Part shown: one piece after another, positions 1 through 8,407 of the stretch
How positions within the stretch are numbered: the first letter of the stretch is position 1
How the letters are laid out: the number at the start of each line of letters is the position of its first letter
DNA from: Lysobacter sp. HDW10
GTDB taxonomy: Bacteria > Pseudomonadota > Gammaproteobacteria > Xanthomonadales > Xanthomonadaceae
Reading direction: 5' to 3'
Length of the DNA: 64,000 nt
Assembly (NCBI RefSeq): GCF_011300685.1
Contig: NZ_CP049864.1
Location: forward strand, 1,108,885-1,172,884
The notes under the pieces: generated by a model
The model's database searches: none
The model's input: only the letters and a program-made list of their open reading frames with translations
What the model was told of the DNA's origin: nothing
Made by a program: the position numbers and the translations under genes

Positions 1-931
1 TCAAATCGAATTCACGCAAGATCCGTGCAATGCCCAAGTGCGCGTCCAAATGAAGTGCGCGATAGTCGGTGCCTGCGGTGACCTTGTTGCAGAGTTCACG
101 TTGCAATCGATCCATGGCCTGAATCAAAGACTCAAACGGACCATCTTCTTTTGCATACGTCCGCGTGATGTCGCTGGCGTAGCCGTTGTAGCTTGCGCCC
201 GCATCAATCAAGAAACTGCGCAGTGTTTTCGGCGGCAGGGTATCGAGGCCGGTGTAGTGCAACACGGCCGCGTGTTCGTTCAAGGCAACGATGTTGCGGT
301 AGGGCAGATCCACGACGTCTTGGCGCGCGGCTTGGCAATACGCCAAGTGGATGCCGAATTCGCTGGCACCCGCACGGAACGCGCGCTCAGCCGCTCGGTG
401 CGCACGCACGCCCATGCGCGTGGCCTCACGCATCATTTCGATTTCGTAAGCGGTCTTATACGCGCGGTGGTATTCCAAATATTGAACAACCGGCGCCGGA
501 TTATTCGGCACCATCGGCCAAATCGCGCTGTCTGCGTCACCAAGTACGGCGCAACGCGCACTGGATGTCGGCAACAAGGCAGTGGCTTCAGCCGGTGTGC
601 GAATGATGTCGATATCAAATGCATCGACCCAATAGCCGGAAGGCGCGGCAGGCACGACATGCCAATAGTCGTGCGGCTGCAAGAAAATCAGACGCGGCTT
701 TTGACCGGGGGTGTACACCAACCAGCTGCCCGGCGCCTGCGTGACCGGTAACCACGCTTTGAACTGCGGATTGACGGCAAATGGATAATCGCGGTCGTCA
801 AACAGCTGATATTTCAAGACGCCCGCCGGCACCACCAAGTGATCAAATCCGCCGCGTTCGAGTGCGGCGTCGGCGCGCGCAGAGAGCGCGGCCAAATGTT
901 CACGGTAAAGGGCATTCAAATCAGGGGCCAT
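1..931 (-). CDS. pepQ: Xaa-Pro dipeptidase (prolidase), 3' end cut by window edge
   Basis: Cytoplasmic M24-family metallopeptidase that splits dipeptides with C-terminal proline. I translated the minus strand from the ATG at 929-931; about 310 codons are present and the C-terminal part lies outside the window. The N-terminal domain contains QLFDDRDYPFAVNPQFKAW, and the catalytic pita-bread domain starts near residue 165. It includes HYTGLDTLPPK and DAGASYNGYASDITRTY, whose two aspartates are the first metal ligands of the M24 dinuclear site. The remaining His and Glu ligands fall beyond the edge. It is the last visible gene of the leftward run, about 78 bases after the PilZ gene. The PepQ call over PepP rests on the N-terminal sequence. 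Confidence 0.88.
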   Translation of the reverse strand, partial: MAPDLNALYREHLAALSARADAALERGGFDHLVVPAGVLKYQLFDDRDYPFAVNPQFKAWLPVTQAPGSWLVYTPGQKPRLIFLQPHDYWHVVPAAPSGYWVDAFDIDIIRTPAEATALLPTSSARCAVLGDADSAIWPMVPNNPAPVVQYLEYHRAYKTAYEIEMMREATRMGVRAHRAAERAFRAGASEFGIHLAYCQAARQDVVDLPYRNIVALNEHAAVLHYTGLDTLPPKTLRSFLIDAGASYNGYASDITRTYAKEDGPFESLIQAMDRLQRELCNKVTAGTDYRALHLDAHLGIARILREFDL

Positions 932-1008
932 CAAAGCGATCCATCCATCCGAGGGAAACTTGATTTTCGCTCAAATGATGTGACTTCGGTGTAATTACCG
1001 GTCAGATA

Positions 1009-1374
1009 TCAGTGTTCGCGTTGTGGATTGCGCTTGGCCCATGCTTCGATGGATTCAACCACTTGCGTGTTCATCAGAATGATTCGCAAGCCCGTGACAT
1101 AAAGGCCACTCACGCCATCCGCGCGCACCCACAGCACTTGTGCCGCACATTGAATCGGCGATCCGCGCTGGCCATCGTCACCTTTGACCTCGTCCAAATG
1201 AAAGCTCAGTTGATAGAGCGCTTCAATTTTCAGCAGTTGGCTGCCCGACATGCGCAGGCCATTGGAAGAGAGGTCGTGCAGCTGCGCGATGGGCTGGCCG
1301 GTCATCGTGTCGTAGACATCGGTGCCAGGCGTGACATCGCGTCGGGCTGCTGCGCGATATTCGGACTGGCTCAT
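1009..1374 (-). CDS. PilZ domain protein, probable c-di-GMP receptor
   Basis: A 121-residue single-domain PilZ protein. The c-di-GMP-binding signature is intact: RxxxR at residues 7-11 (RAAAR) and DxSxxG at residues 34-39 (DLSSNG). A beta-barrel-like remainder (YQLSFHLDE, AAQVLWVR, GLYVTGLRI) follows. It should bind c-di-GMP and alter a partner protein. Its ATG overlaps the stop of the upstream DUF1631 gene by four bases, so the two are almost certainly translationally coupled, and DUF1631 is the natural candidate partner. The exact output (motility, pili, adhesion) cannot be read from the sequence. Confidence 0.88.
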   Translation of the reverse strand: MSQSEYRAAARRDVTPGTDVYDTMTGQPIAQLHDLSSNGLRMSGSQLLKIEALYQLSFHLDEVKGDDGQRGSPIQCAAQVLWVRADGVSGLYVTGLRIILMNTQVVESIEAWAKRNPQREH

Positions 1375-3785
1375 GCAGAGGTCTCCTTACGCGTAAAGCT
1401 GCTGCGCACATTCGAAAGAATTCCGCTGACGGTGTGCATGGCGCGACTGAAGACAGAGATGTCTTCGTGTTTTGCGATCTGAACTTGGCCGACGGTCATC
1501 AATCGTGCCATGTCATCCAAGGTGATATCCAGAATGCGCTGACCACGGCGATTCACCATCAATACGCGATCGGAGACCGAGCTATACCACGACATGCGTC
1601 GGCGCTCGATGCTGCCCTGTTGATTCAAAACGAAGTCATACCACGTGCCCATCGGCATCTCACGCAGCAATTCGTAATTGGCTTGTTCTTGTTGCGTACG
1701 CGGCGCTTTCTGGGTGGCTTGCTTTTCACTTGCATCGCCTTCTTCGCCGAAGCGCGCGTGGCCTGCGATACGTGCAGCAATCGCCGTCGGTGAAGGTGAG
1801 AATTCACTGCGTGGTGCTTGCCGTCCACGCGAAAGCAGTTCTGCCACTGCGTTCGCATCTGACTCGTGGTAGCCAACGCGCCGCAGCGCTTTGACCACCA
1901 TGATTTCGAGTTCTTTGTCTTCGCGCTTGTCGTCAGCGGTGACCGTTTCGATGATGCGCTCGGTAACAGCCTTTTGTTGTGCCCATGCGTCCGACTCCGC
2001 GCCATTGCGCAGCATCACAAACGAAAGGGCATCTTGCCAAGCGGTGCGGACGAGGTTGTCGCAGGCGCCAGGTAAGTCGACACCCTCCAACAAGGCATTC
2101 ATCGCCGCCTGTGTTTCGCGACGCGCAATCAGCAAGCGCTCTTTGCCACGCGCGGCTTCGATTTGACGATGCTCGGTCGCTTCTGCGCGTTTGACCTGCT
2201 GCTTTTGTTCCTCAACGAGCTCGTCGCTCACGGACTTCAAGATTTCCGTTTCGCCGCGGTAGGTGTTTTCTATGCGCGTAACGGCTTTCTCAACCGCACT
2301 TTCAAAGAAGGGATCCACACCGCTTTCGCCCGCGATGCGTGCGTCCGAATCAGCGACCAACTCCAAAACCTTTCGGCCGGGATGTTCGCTTTCGTCAAAG
2401 AATTTGTTGTCGTCCAAGGCTGCGCGCGCCATCGGCACTTGCAAGCGATCCAGCATCACAGACATCGGCGAGCCGTCACGGACTTCGCCAGACAATGCTT
2501 GATACAGAAGACCGAACAAGTCGAGGATGTCGGCGTCCACGCGCGACAAACCCTTTTCAGCACCGTGTTCTTCGCGCAGTTCACCGAGCAAGTGCTCGCG
2601 TAAGTCTTCAATTGAATTGATGCCCGCTTGTCGCAGGTTTTCCACGCTGCCTTTGGTGCGGTCCTGAATCTTGTCGAAAGCACGATGCACGGCTTGGCGC
2701 GGTAGCTCGTCTTCCTGACGCTTCGCCACGTGAGACATGGCATCCATGCCTTTAGCGGCACGATGCGCAGCCAACAGCTGGCGCATACGAATGAAATCAG
2801 CTTCGCGACGCAGGGGGTGTGGTGAAGCTGCGCCGCCACTGCCACCACCACCATCGCCTATTGCGCCACCGATCGCGCGGCTGAGATAGCCTTCGTACTC
2901 GGGCTGGCCAAGCCAATCCGACACAGCGGCTTGCTCAGATGCCGTATTCGAATAGCCACCCAAGCTTTGCCCATCGGCGCCACCACTGCCGCCACGCCCA
3001 CCGCGACCGCCGCCCGTTGATTCACTCGCTTCCGACTTCCAAGCGGGGCTGGCAGATTTCGGTGCTTCGGTTTGAATGGCAAATGCCTTCTTACGAATCG
3101 GCATGTGGGTCAGGCCAGGCAAGATCCCTTCGTCACCGAGCAAGTCATTGACCTGTTCGATAAAGCGTGGATAGAGCGGCGCCAGTTCTTCATGGAATCG
3201 TTGCAAAAGCTTCGGCGCGGTAAAACCTTCGCCAAAAGTGTCATTCACGGCGTCTGAAAACGTATCGAGCAAATCCTTCGGGCCCAAAGGCACAACCTCA
3301 GGATCCATCGCGGGTTGCCCAGCCAAGACGCCCATGCGCATACCAAGCAAGTACACGGAAAGCTGCGACGCGGACAACACGACGTTTGCAAAGGCTGACT
3401 CTTCAAACGTCGTCTGTTTGCCAGACAGCGATTCAAGTGCCCAATTGGACGAAGGCTCAAAGCGTTTCGCGCGAACGCGCAAGTTCAACGGATCTTCTTC
3501 AAAGCGAATGCGCGCCAACGTCGCTTCAATGCCTTCCATATATCTCGGCAAGAGCGACGTGCGATTTGCGATCAACAAATTGTGATCACCACGATCGCGC
3601 ATCCAATCGTCGGTGCTCGAACCGTTGGTCACGTCCCATTCGAATTTTTCTAGTGCCCGGAACACCGCACCGTCGAGGGCCTTGCGTACCAGCACCAAAG
3701 TTTGCTGCAGGATGTCGCGCACACGCGGCGGCATGCCCGCTGCATCTACGGTCTTGGGTGGCAATGCTTTCGATTCGGTCGGCAT
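1371..3785 (-). CDS. DUF1631 domain protein
   Basis: A large (804 residues) protein of the DUF1631 family, recognised from its overall sequence and its pairing with PilZ. Function is not established. It is mostly helical, without signal peptide or membrane segments, so likely cytoplasmic. Glycine-rich linkers (around residues 255-275, GGGRGGRGGSGG, and near 310-320) separate an N-terminal helical part from a long C-terminal region. The latter has a charged helix (ELVEEQKQQVKRAEATEHRQIEAARGKE) and ends in a module containing GTWYDFVLNQQGSIERRRMSWYS and VLMVNRRGQRILD, which reads like a second, degenerate PilZ-type barrel. Four-base overlap with the PilZ gene. Older annotations of this family as thymidine phosphorylase are unsupported here. 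Confidence 0.8.
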   Translation of the reverse strand: MPTESKALPPKTVDAAGMPPRVRDILQQTLVLVRKALDGAVFRALEKFEWDVTNGSSTDDWMRDRGDHNLLIANRTSLLPRYMEGIEATLARIRFEEDPLNLRVRAKRFEPSSNWALESLSGKQTTFEESAFANVVLSASQLSVYLLGMRMGVLAGQPAMDPEVVPLGPKDLLDTFSDAVNDTFGEGFTAPKLLQRFHEELAPLYPRFIEQVNDLLGDEGILPGLTHMPIRKKAFAIQTEAPKSASPAWKSEASESTGGGRGGRGGSGGADGQSLGGYSNTASEQAAVSDWLGQPEYEGYLSRAIGGAIGDGGGGSGGAASPHPLRREADFIRMRQLLAAHRAAKGMDAMSHVAKRQEDELPRQAVHRAFDKIQDRTKGSVENLRQAGINSIEDLREHLLGELREEHGAEKGLSRVDADILDLFGLLYQALSGEVRDGSPMSVMLDRLQVPMARAALDDNKFFDESEHPGRKVLELVADSDARIAGESGVDPFFESAVEKAVTRIENTYRGETEILKSVSDELVEEQKQQVKRAEATEHRQIEAARGKERLLIARRETQAAMNALLEGVDLPGACDNLVRTAWQDALSFVMLRNGAESDAWAQQKAVTERIIETVTADDKREDKELEIMVVKALRRVGYHESDANAVAELLSRGRQAPRSEFSPSPTAIAARIAGHARFGEEGDASEKQATQKAPRTQQEQANYELLREMPMGTWYDFVLNQQGSIERRRMSWYSSVSDRVLMVNRRGQRILDITLDDMARLMTVGQVQIAKHEDISVFSRAMHTVSGILSNVRSSFTRKETSA

Positions 3786-3827
3786 GCCTTTGATTGTATG
3801 TCGGAAAAACCTGCCGACAAGGCTCTT

Positions 3828-4979
3828 TCAGATAAACAGGGCAAGGATATCGTTCAGAAACCGCCGGCCCTGCGGGGTTGGGGTCACATGTGACGCGTCA
3901 ACTAACAACCCGCCTGTGTCGACAGCCTGTTTCAATGCGGGTGCAATGACCGAGAGCGGCAAACCTGTTCGCTTTTGAAACAAGTCGATCGAGAAGCCCT
4001 CAGTGAGTCGAAGTGCGTTCAACATGAAGTCGAAGGGCAGTCGCGCTTCGCTCAAAATTTCATCGCCGCCGATGGCGGCTTCCGTGCCCGCATGCGCCAT
4101 CCACTGTGTCGGGTGCTTGTGCTTCCAGCGGCGAAGCACATGTTGCTCGGCGCCTGAGGTGATCTTTCCGTGCGCGCCCGCGCCGATGCCTAGGTAGTCG
4201 CCGAACTGCCAATAATTGAGGTTGTGTTGGCAGGCGCGTCCTGGTTGGGCGAATGCACTCGTTTCATAGTGCTGAAAGCCGGCTGCCTTCAGCCGCGCAT
4301 GGCAGGCATCTTGGATGTCCGCCGCATCGTCGTGCGACGGCAAGCCTTCCGGCGGGCGGGCCGCGAAGGCCGTATTGGGTTCCAAGGTCAATTCGTAGTG
4401 ACTGAGGTGCGTCGGTGAGAACGCCAATGCACGTTCAACATCGTGCAAAGCCATGGCCATATCTTGGCCGGGCAGGGCGCACATCAGATCAATATTGAAA
4501 TTGTCGTAGCCCGCGTCGCGTGCGCTTTGAATCGCGCGTTCGACATCGCCGCTGCTGTGGATGCGCCCCAAACGCTGCAAGCAGCCGTCGTCAAAACTTT
4601 GCACGCCGAAGCTCAGGCGATTCACGCCGGCGGCCAAATAGCCCTTGAACGGGCCATGTTCGACCGTGCCGGGATTCGTTTCCAAGGTGACTTCGGCGTC
4701 CGGCGCGATGCGCAGTCGTGCACTCGCGCGCTGCATGAAATCATCGATAAATTCAGGCGCAAAAAGACTGGGCGTGCCGCCGCCGAAGAATACCGAATGC
4801 ACCGTGCGACCCCAAACCAACGGCAGATCAAACTCAAGATCTCGAATCAGTGCATCGATGTAGTCGGCATACGGTGTTTCGCCTTTGACCGCATGTGAGT
4901 TGAAATCACAGTACGGACATTTACGTACGCACCAAGGCAAATGCACGTACAGCGCCAGCGGTGGCGGCGTGAGCGGCAT
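3828..4979 (-). CDS. hemW: Radical SAM heme chaperone HemW
   Basis: Cytoplasmic radical-SAM protein of the HemW (formerly HemN-like) family that binds heme and is thought to deliver it to respiratory enzymes. The 4Fe-4S motif CxxxCxxC is at residues 17-24 (CVRKCPYC). FFGGGTPSLF follows, then the HemW C-terminal domain. It should not be called coproporphyrinogen dehydrogenase. I chose the ATG at 4979 (383 residues) because GAGG lies six bases upstream and it starts just after the rdgB stop. An in-frame ATG at 5015 would overlap rdgB by 26 bases. Part of rph-rdgB-hemW. Confidence 0.9.
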   Translation of the reverse strand: MPLTPPPLALYVHLPWCVRKCPYCDFNSHAVKGETPYADYIDALIRDLEFDLPLVWGRTVHSVFFGGGTPSLFAPEFIDDFMQRASARLRIAPDAEVTLETNPGTVEHGPFKGYLAAGVNRLSFGVQSFDDGCLQRLGRIHSSGDVERAIQSARDAGYDNFNIDLMCALPGQDMAMALHDVERALAFSPTHLSHYELTLEPNTAFAARPPEGLPSHDDAADIQDACHARLKAAGFQHYETSAFAQPGRACQHNLNYWQFGDYLGIGAGAHGKITSGAEQHVLRRWKHKHPTQWMAHAGTEAAIGGDEILSEARLPFDFMLNALRLTEGFSIDLFQKRTGLPLSVIAPALKQAVDTGGLLVDASHVTPTPQGRRFLNDILALFI

Positions 4980-4989
4980 GTGTGCGACC

Positions 4990-5601
4990 TCAAACATGGA
5001 TTGCTGCAATGCCACGCGAAAGCAAGGCGGCGCGCAGTTGTTGCAAGGCTTGAGCGCGATGGCTCAGACGGTTCTTAAGTGCTGCCGGCATAGCAGCGGC
5101 GCTCATGCCCTGCGTGGCATCAAAAAACAAAGGGTCATAGCCGAAACCACCGTCGCCCGCAGGGGTATCCAAAATACGCCCCACCCATTGTCCTTCGGCG
5201 ATTACGGGCAGCGGATCTTCAGCATGTGACACAAAGGCGAGCGCACACACAAAACGTGCGCTGCGTTCAACGTCTGCGACGCCCGCAAGATTCGCCAAAA
5301 GCTGTGTGTTATTTGCCGCGGCATCACCGTGTTTGCCCGCATAGCGCGCGGAGTAAATGCCGGGTGCACCGTTCAACGCATCGACGCACAAGCCTGAGTC
5401 ATCCGCGATGGCCGGGAGCCCTGTCATTTTGGCGGCATGGCGCGCCTTGATCAGGGCGTTTTCAATAAAGCTCAATCCGGTTTCGTCGGCATCCTCGACG
5501 CCGAGTTCGCCTTGCGCCGTGATCGCAATACCGAGATCCGCGAACAGTGCGCGGAATTCGGAGACCTTGCCCGCATTATTGCTGGCAAGTACCCATTTCA
5601 T
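4990..5601 (-). CDS. rdgB: dITP/XTP pyrophosphatase (non-canonical purine NTPase)
   Basis: Ham1/RdgB family enzyme, 203 residues. It hydrolyses dITP, ITP and XTP to monophosphates and keeps deaminated purines out of nucleic acids. The sequence opens with [14 protein letters not shown], the family's substrate-binding start (SNNxxK), followed by [23 protein letters not shown] and [12 protein letters not shown]. The start is set at the ATG (5599-5601), which overlaps the rph stop by four bases (ATGA). The 14 extra residues upstream in the open frame are not family-like. Translational coupling with rph is likely. Confidence 0.94.
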   Translation of the reverse strand: MKWVLASNNAGKVSEFRALFADLGIAITAQGELGVEDADETGLSFIENALIKARHAAKMTGLPAIADDSGLCVDALNGAPGIYSARYAGKHGDAAANNTQLLANLAGVADVERSARFVCALAFVSHAEDPLPVIAEGQWVGRILDTPAGDGGFGYDPLFFDATQGMSAAAMPAALKNRLSHRAQALQQLRAALLSRGIAAIHV

Positions 5602-6326
5602 CCCGCCAGTGCCGCTTGTTGCGCTTGGAACAGCGCATGACACCCCTGCTCGCCGAGTTTGAGCAGGGCATCCAATTCTTCGCGACGGAAGGCGTGTCCT
5701 TCTGCGGTGCCTTGAACTTCGATAAAACCACCGCCGTCATTCATCACGATATTCATGTCGGTGTCGCAATCGCTGTCTTCGGCGTAGTCGAGGTCCAGCA
5801 CGGGCATGCCGCGATAGATACCCACAGACACCGCGGCAACAGCACCATGCAGCGGATTTCTAAGAATGGCGCGGGTATCGAGCAGGCCTTGGATGGCATC
5901 GGCCATAGCCACATAGGCGCCCGTAATGGCTGCCGTGCGGGTGCCGCCGTCTGCCTGCAAAACGTCGCAGTCCAGAGTGATGGTGCGTTCGCCCAATGCG
6001 CTGCGATCGACGCAGGCGCGCAGGGCGCGGCCGATCAGGCGTTGGATTTCAAGCGTGCGACCCCCTTGCTTGCCGCGGGCGGCTTCGCGGTCACTGCGGG
6101 TGTGTGTGGCGCGCGGCAGCATGCCGTATTCGGCCGTGACCCAGCCTTCGCTCTTGCCGCGCAAGAAGGCCGGCACACGATTTTCGACGCTGGCGTTGCA
6201 GAGCACTTGGGTGTCGCCAAAGCAGACCAGCACGGAGCCTTCCGCGTGGCGGGTGAAACGGCGGGTAATCGAAACGGTCCGCATTGCGTCGGCAGTGCGG
6301 CCACTCGGGCGTGTCGGGTTTTCCAT
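5598..6326 (-). CDS. rph: Ribonuclease PH
   Basis: Phosphorolytic 3'-5' exoribonuclease that trims tRNA 3' ends; it forms a hexamer in the cytoplasm. About 242 residues, usual for the family. Recognisable blocks are [11 protein letters not shown] at the start, [50 protein letters not shown] and [18 protein letters not shown]. The start at 6326 ([10 protein letters not shown]) follows GAGGTG by six bases; an ATG 36 bases further upstream lacks such a site. First gene of the leftward run, divergent from yicC across about 70 bases that must hold both promoters. Confidence 0.95.
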   Translation of the reverse strand: MENPTRPSGRTADAMRTVSITRRFTRHAEGSVLVCFGDTQVLCNASVENRVPAFLRGKSEGWVTAEYGMLPRATHTRSDREAARGKQGGRTLEIQRLIGRALRACVDRSALGERTITLDCDVLQADGGTRTAAITGAYVAMADAIQGLLDTRAILRNPLHGAVAAVSVGIYRGMPVLDLDYAEDSDCDTDMNIVMNDGGGFIEVQGTAEGHAFRREELDALLKLGEQGCHALFQAQQAALAG

Positions 6327-6397
6327 GGGCATCACCTCGAGAAACGGCTTGGAGTTTAACATTTGCGGTCTTCCGTCTTTCTAATGAGTGGCACTCC

Positions 6398-7261
6398 GTG
6401 ACGATACGCAGCATGACGGCTTACGCCTCCGCAGAAGCAACCACCGCGATCGGCATGGTCACGTGTGAGCTTCGCGCCGTGAATCACCGTTTCCTCGAAA
6501 CCGGGGTGCGCCTGCCGGATGACTTGCGCAGCCTGGAACCGGGTTTGCGCGATCGCATTGCTGCACGCATTTCACGCGGCAAAGTCGACTTGATCGTGCG
6601 CGTGCGTGATTCGACTTCGATTGATCGCATGGCCGTCAATGACGAGATGGTCGAGCGCCTGTCGGTGCTGGCCTTGCAATTGGCCGCCAAGTTTCCGGGC
6701 ATGCGCACCGACTTCGCGCATTTGCTCGAGATGCCCGGTGTGATGAAGTCGGCCGAAGTGGATGCCGAACAATTGCACGCGCAGGTCCTGCAATGCCTCG
6801 AGCAAGCACTTGATGCATTCGTCGCGGCGCGCGAACGAGAGGGCGCCAATTTGGCCGCGGCTATTCGTGATCGCGCAGAGCGCATCAAGATGCATGCGGA
6901 TGAAGTGCGCACCGCAATACCTTTGATTCGGATTGCGCAGCGTGACCGGCTCTCCGCACGCATTGCGGAAATGACGCACAGCGCAGAGCCAGGCCGCATC
7001 GAACAAGAAATGGTGATAGCACTGCAAAAATTGGATATCGACGAAGAGCTCGATCGCTTGGAGAGTCATTTGACGGAGCTGGACCGCGTGCTGGTGATGC
7101 GCGACCCCGTGGGCCGTCGCCTCGACTTCCTGATGCAAGAGTTCAATCGTGAAGCCAATACCCTTGGTTCGAAGTCGGTGGATGTCCGCACGACCAATGC
7201 CGCGGTCGAGCTCAAGGTGCTGATCGACCAGATTCGCGAACAAGTGCAGAACATCGAATAA
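6398..7261 (+). CDS. yicC: YicC-family endoribonuclease
   Basis: YicC family, with an N-terminal YicC domain and a C-terminal DUF1732 domain. Family members act as endoribonucleases involved in RNA turnover. The family N-terminus is IRSMTAYA, so I place the start at the GTG 6398 (287 residues); an ATG at 6413 would remove the conserved IRS. Typical blocks are ELRAVNHRFLETGVRLPDDLR, the C-terminal EELDRLESHLTELDRVL and GRRLDFLMQEFNREANTLGSKS. Only three bases separate it from gmk, as in many proteobacteria, so the two are probably cotranscribed. Confidence 0.9.
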   Translation: MTIRSMTAYASAEATTAIGMVTCELRAVNHRFLETGVRLPDDLRSLEPGLRDRIAARISRGKVDLIVRVRDSTSIDRMAVNDEMVERLSVLALQLAAKFPGMRTDFAHLLEMPGVMKSAEVDAEQLHAQVLQCLEQALDAFVAAREREGANLAAAIRDRAERIKMHADEVRTAIPLIRIAQRDRLSARIAEMTHSAEPGRIEQEMVIALQKLDIDEELDRLESHLTELDRVLVMRDPVGRRLDFLMQEFNREANTLGSKSVDVRTTNAAVELKVLIDQIREQVQNIE

Positions 7262-7264
7262 GCT

Positions 7265-7894
7265 ATGGCGATGCGCGGCACCCTATTTATCGTTGCAGCT
7301 CCTTCGGGGGCTGGAAAGTCGACCTTGGTCAACGCCTTGCTTGCGCGTGACCCCGACATCTGCCTGTCGGTGTCGTATACCTCTCGGCCCCCGCGGCCAA
7401 GTGAGGTCGACGGTGAGCATTACCACTATGTCGACGAGGTGGAATTCCAGCGAATGATCGCCAATGGCGACTTTTTCGAACACGCCATGGTGCATGGCGA
7501 TTGGAAAGGCACCGCCCGTGGGTCGGTCGAACCTCAGCTGGCCCGTGGCAAAGACGTCTTGCTCGAAATCGACTGGCAAGGTGCCCGACAAGTCCGCGAG
7601 AAGGTGAGCGATGCCATCGGCATCTTTATCCTGCCGCCCTCGGTCGAGGCTTTGGATCAGCGCATGCGCAAGCGCGCCCAAGATTCCGAGGCCACGATTG
7701 CCAGGCGTTTGGCTGCCGCGCGCGACGAAATGAGCCATTTCGGTGAGTTTGACTACGTGATCGTGAACGATGATTTCGAGACGGCGTTGGACGAGCTCTC
7801 TGCCGTGTTCAAGGCGAGCCGCCTGCGCCGCAACGTCCAACTGCTGCGGCATGACCGTCTCATTCGTGGCCTACTGTCAGATTCGGCGCCATAA
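7265..7894 (+). CDS. gmk: Guanylate kinase
   Basis: Converts GMP to GDP with ATP, an essential step in GTP and (p)ppGpp supply. 209 residues. The P-loop is at residues 12-20 (APSGAGKST), followed by the GMP-binding region SVSYTSRPPRPSEVDGEHY, FFEHAMVHGDWKGT, the core LLEIDWQGARQVR and the lid RMRKRAQDSEATIARRL. The start may be this ATG or the one six bases later (MRGTLF); neither has a clear ribosome binding site, which fits coupling to yicC just upstream. Next to rpoZ and spoT, as in Escherichia coli. Confidence 0.95.
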   Translation: MAMRGTLFIVAAPSGAGKSTLVNALLARDPDICLSVSYTSRPPRPSEVDGEHYHYVDEVEFQRMIANGDFFEHAMVHGDWKGTARGSVEPQLARGKDVLLEIDWQGARQVREKVSDAIGIFILPPSVEALDQRMRKRAQDSEATIARRLAAARDEMSHFGEFDYVIVNDDFETALDELSAVFKASRLRRNVQLLRHDRLIRGLLSDSAP

Positions 7895-7928
7895 GCGACT
7901 GATTTAAAAGTGTTTTCTAGGAAAAGTG

Positions 7929-7957
7929 TTGCATTTGAATGCGCCTTTCCATACACT
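7929..7957 (+). promoter_or_regulatory. Candidate sigma70 promoter of rpoZ-spoT
   Basis: TTGCAT (7929-7934) and TACACT (7952-7957) with a 17-base spacer, about 47 bases before the rpoZ ATG. Both hexamers are good matches to the housekeeping consensus and lie in the only gap between gmk and rpoZ. Prediction by eye only. Confidence 0.6.
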
Positions 7958-8004
7958 AGCAGGTCCAATTCATAAAGAGGGCGGTGTGCAGCCGCCGAAT
8001 GCCC

Positions 8005-8304
8005 ATGGCACGTATCACTGTTGAAGATTGCATGCAGGTCGTCGATAACCGTTTCGATCTGGTCATCATGGCCGCCAAGCGCGCACGCCAACTCGCCAAG
8101 GGTGTTGAAGCACGTCTGGATAACAGCGAAAACCAAGACAAGCCGACCGTGCTTGCCCTGCGTGAAATCGCCGATCGCAAGATCGACAACGCCTTCATCA
8201 GCCGCGTTGAAAAAGAAGAAAAAGAACGCCGTGACCGCGAAGCGCTCGAATGGGCAGCTGCGGAAGTGGTGGGCGACGACGACATGGCGCGCGGCGACGA
8301 CTGA
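8005..8304 (+). CDS. rpoZ: RNA polymerase omega subunit
   Basis: The small subunit that helps assemble beta' into RNA polymerase and forms part of the ppGpp site on the enzyme. 99 residues starting [19 protein letters not shown], with the conserved AAKRARQL and [15 protein letters not shown]. The start at 8005 is fixed by the conserved MARITVEDC; seven upstream in-frame codons are not part of the protein. The acidic tail (EEWAAAE-like, ending [10 protein letters not shown]) is common in gammaproteobacteria. A strong intrinsic terminator follows, so spoT expression may depend on read-through or a second promoter. Confidence 0.96.
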   Translation: MARITVEDCMQVVDNRFDLVIMAAKRARQLAKGVEARLDNSENQDKPTVLALREIADRKIDNAFISRVEKEEKERRDREALEWAAAEVVGDDDMARGDD

Positions 8305-8331
8305 TCAAGTTCGCCTATTCAATTGATCAAG

Positions 8332-8355
8332 CGCCCACCTCGGTGGGCGTTTTTT
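8332..8355 (+). terminator. Intrinsic terminator after rpoZ
   Basis: An eight-base-pair stem CGCCCACC/GGTGGGCG (8332-8339 with 8342-8349) is followed directly by six T. It sits between rpoZ and spoT and would reduce read-through into spoT. Confidence 0.85.
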
Positions 8356-8407
8356 GTATCTGTCATTAGGATTGACCCGTTTCGCCCTTCACGGGTAGGC
8401 TCAAAAC

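Noticed and set aside
38-751. Plus-strand frame of 237 codons at the left edge
   Set aside because: Opposite strand carries the prolidase frame with its M24 metal ligands, which explains the region.
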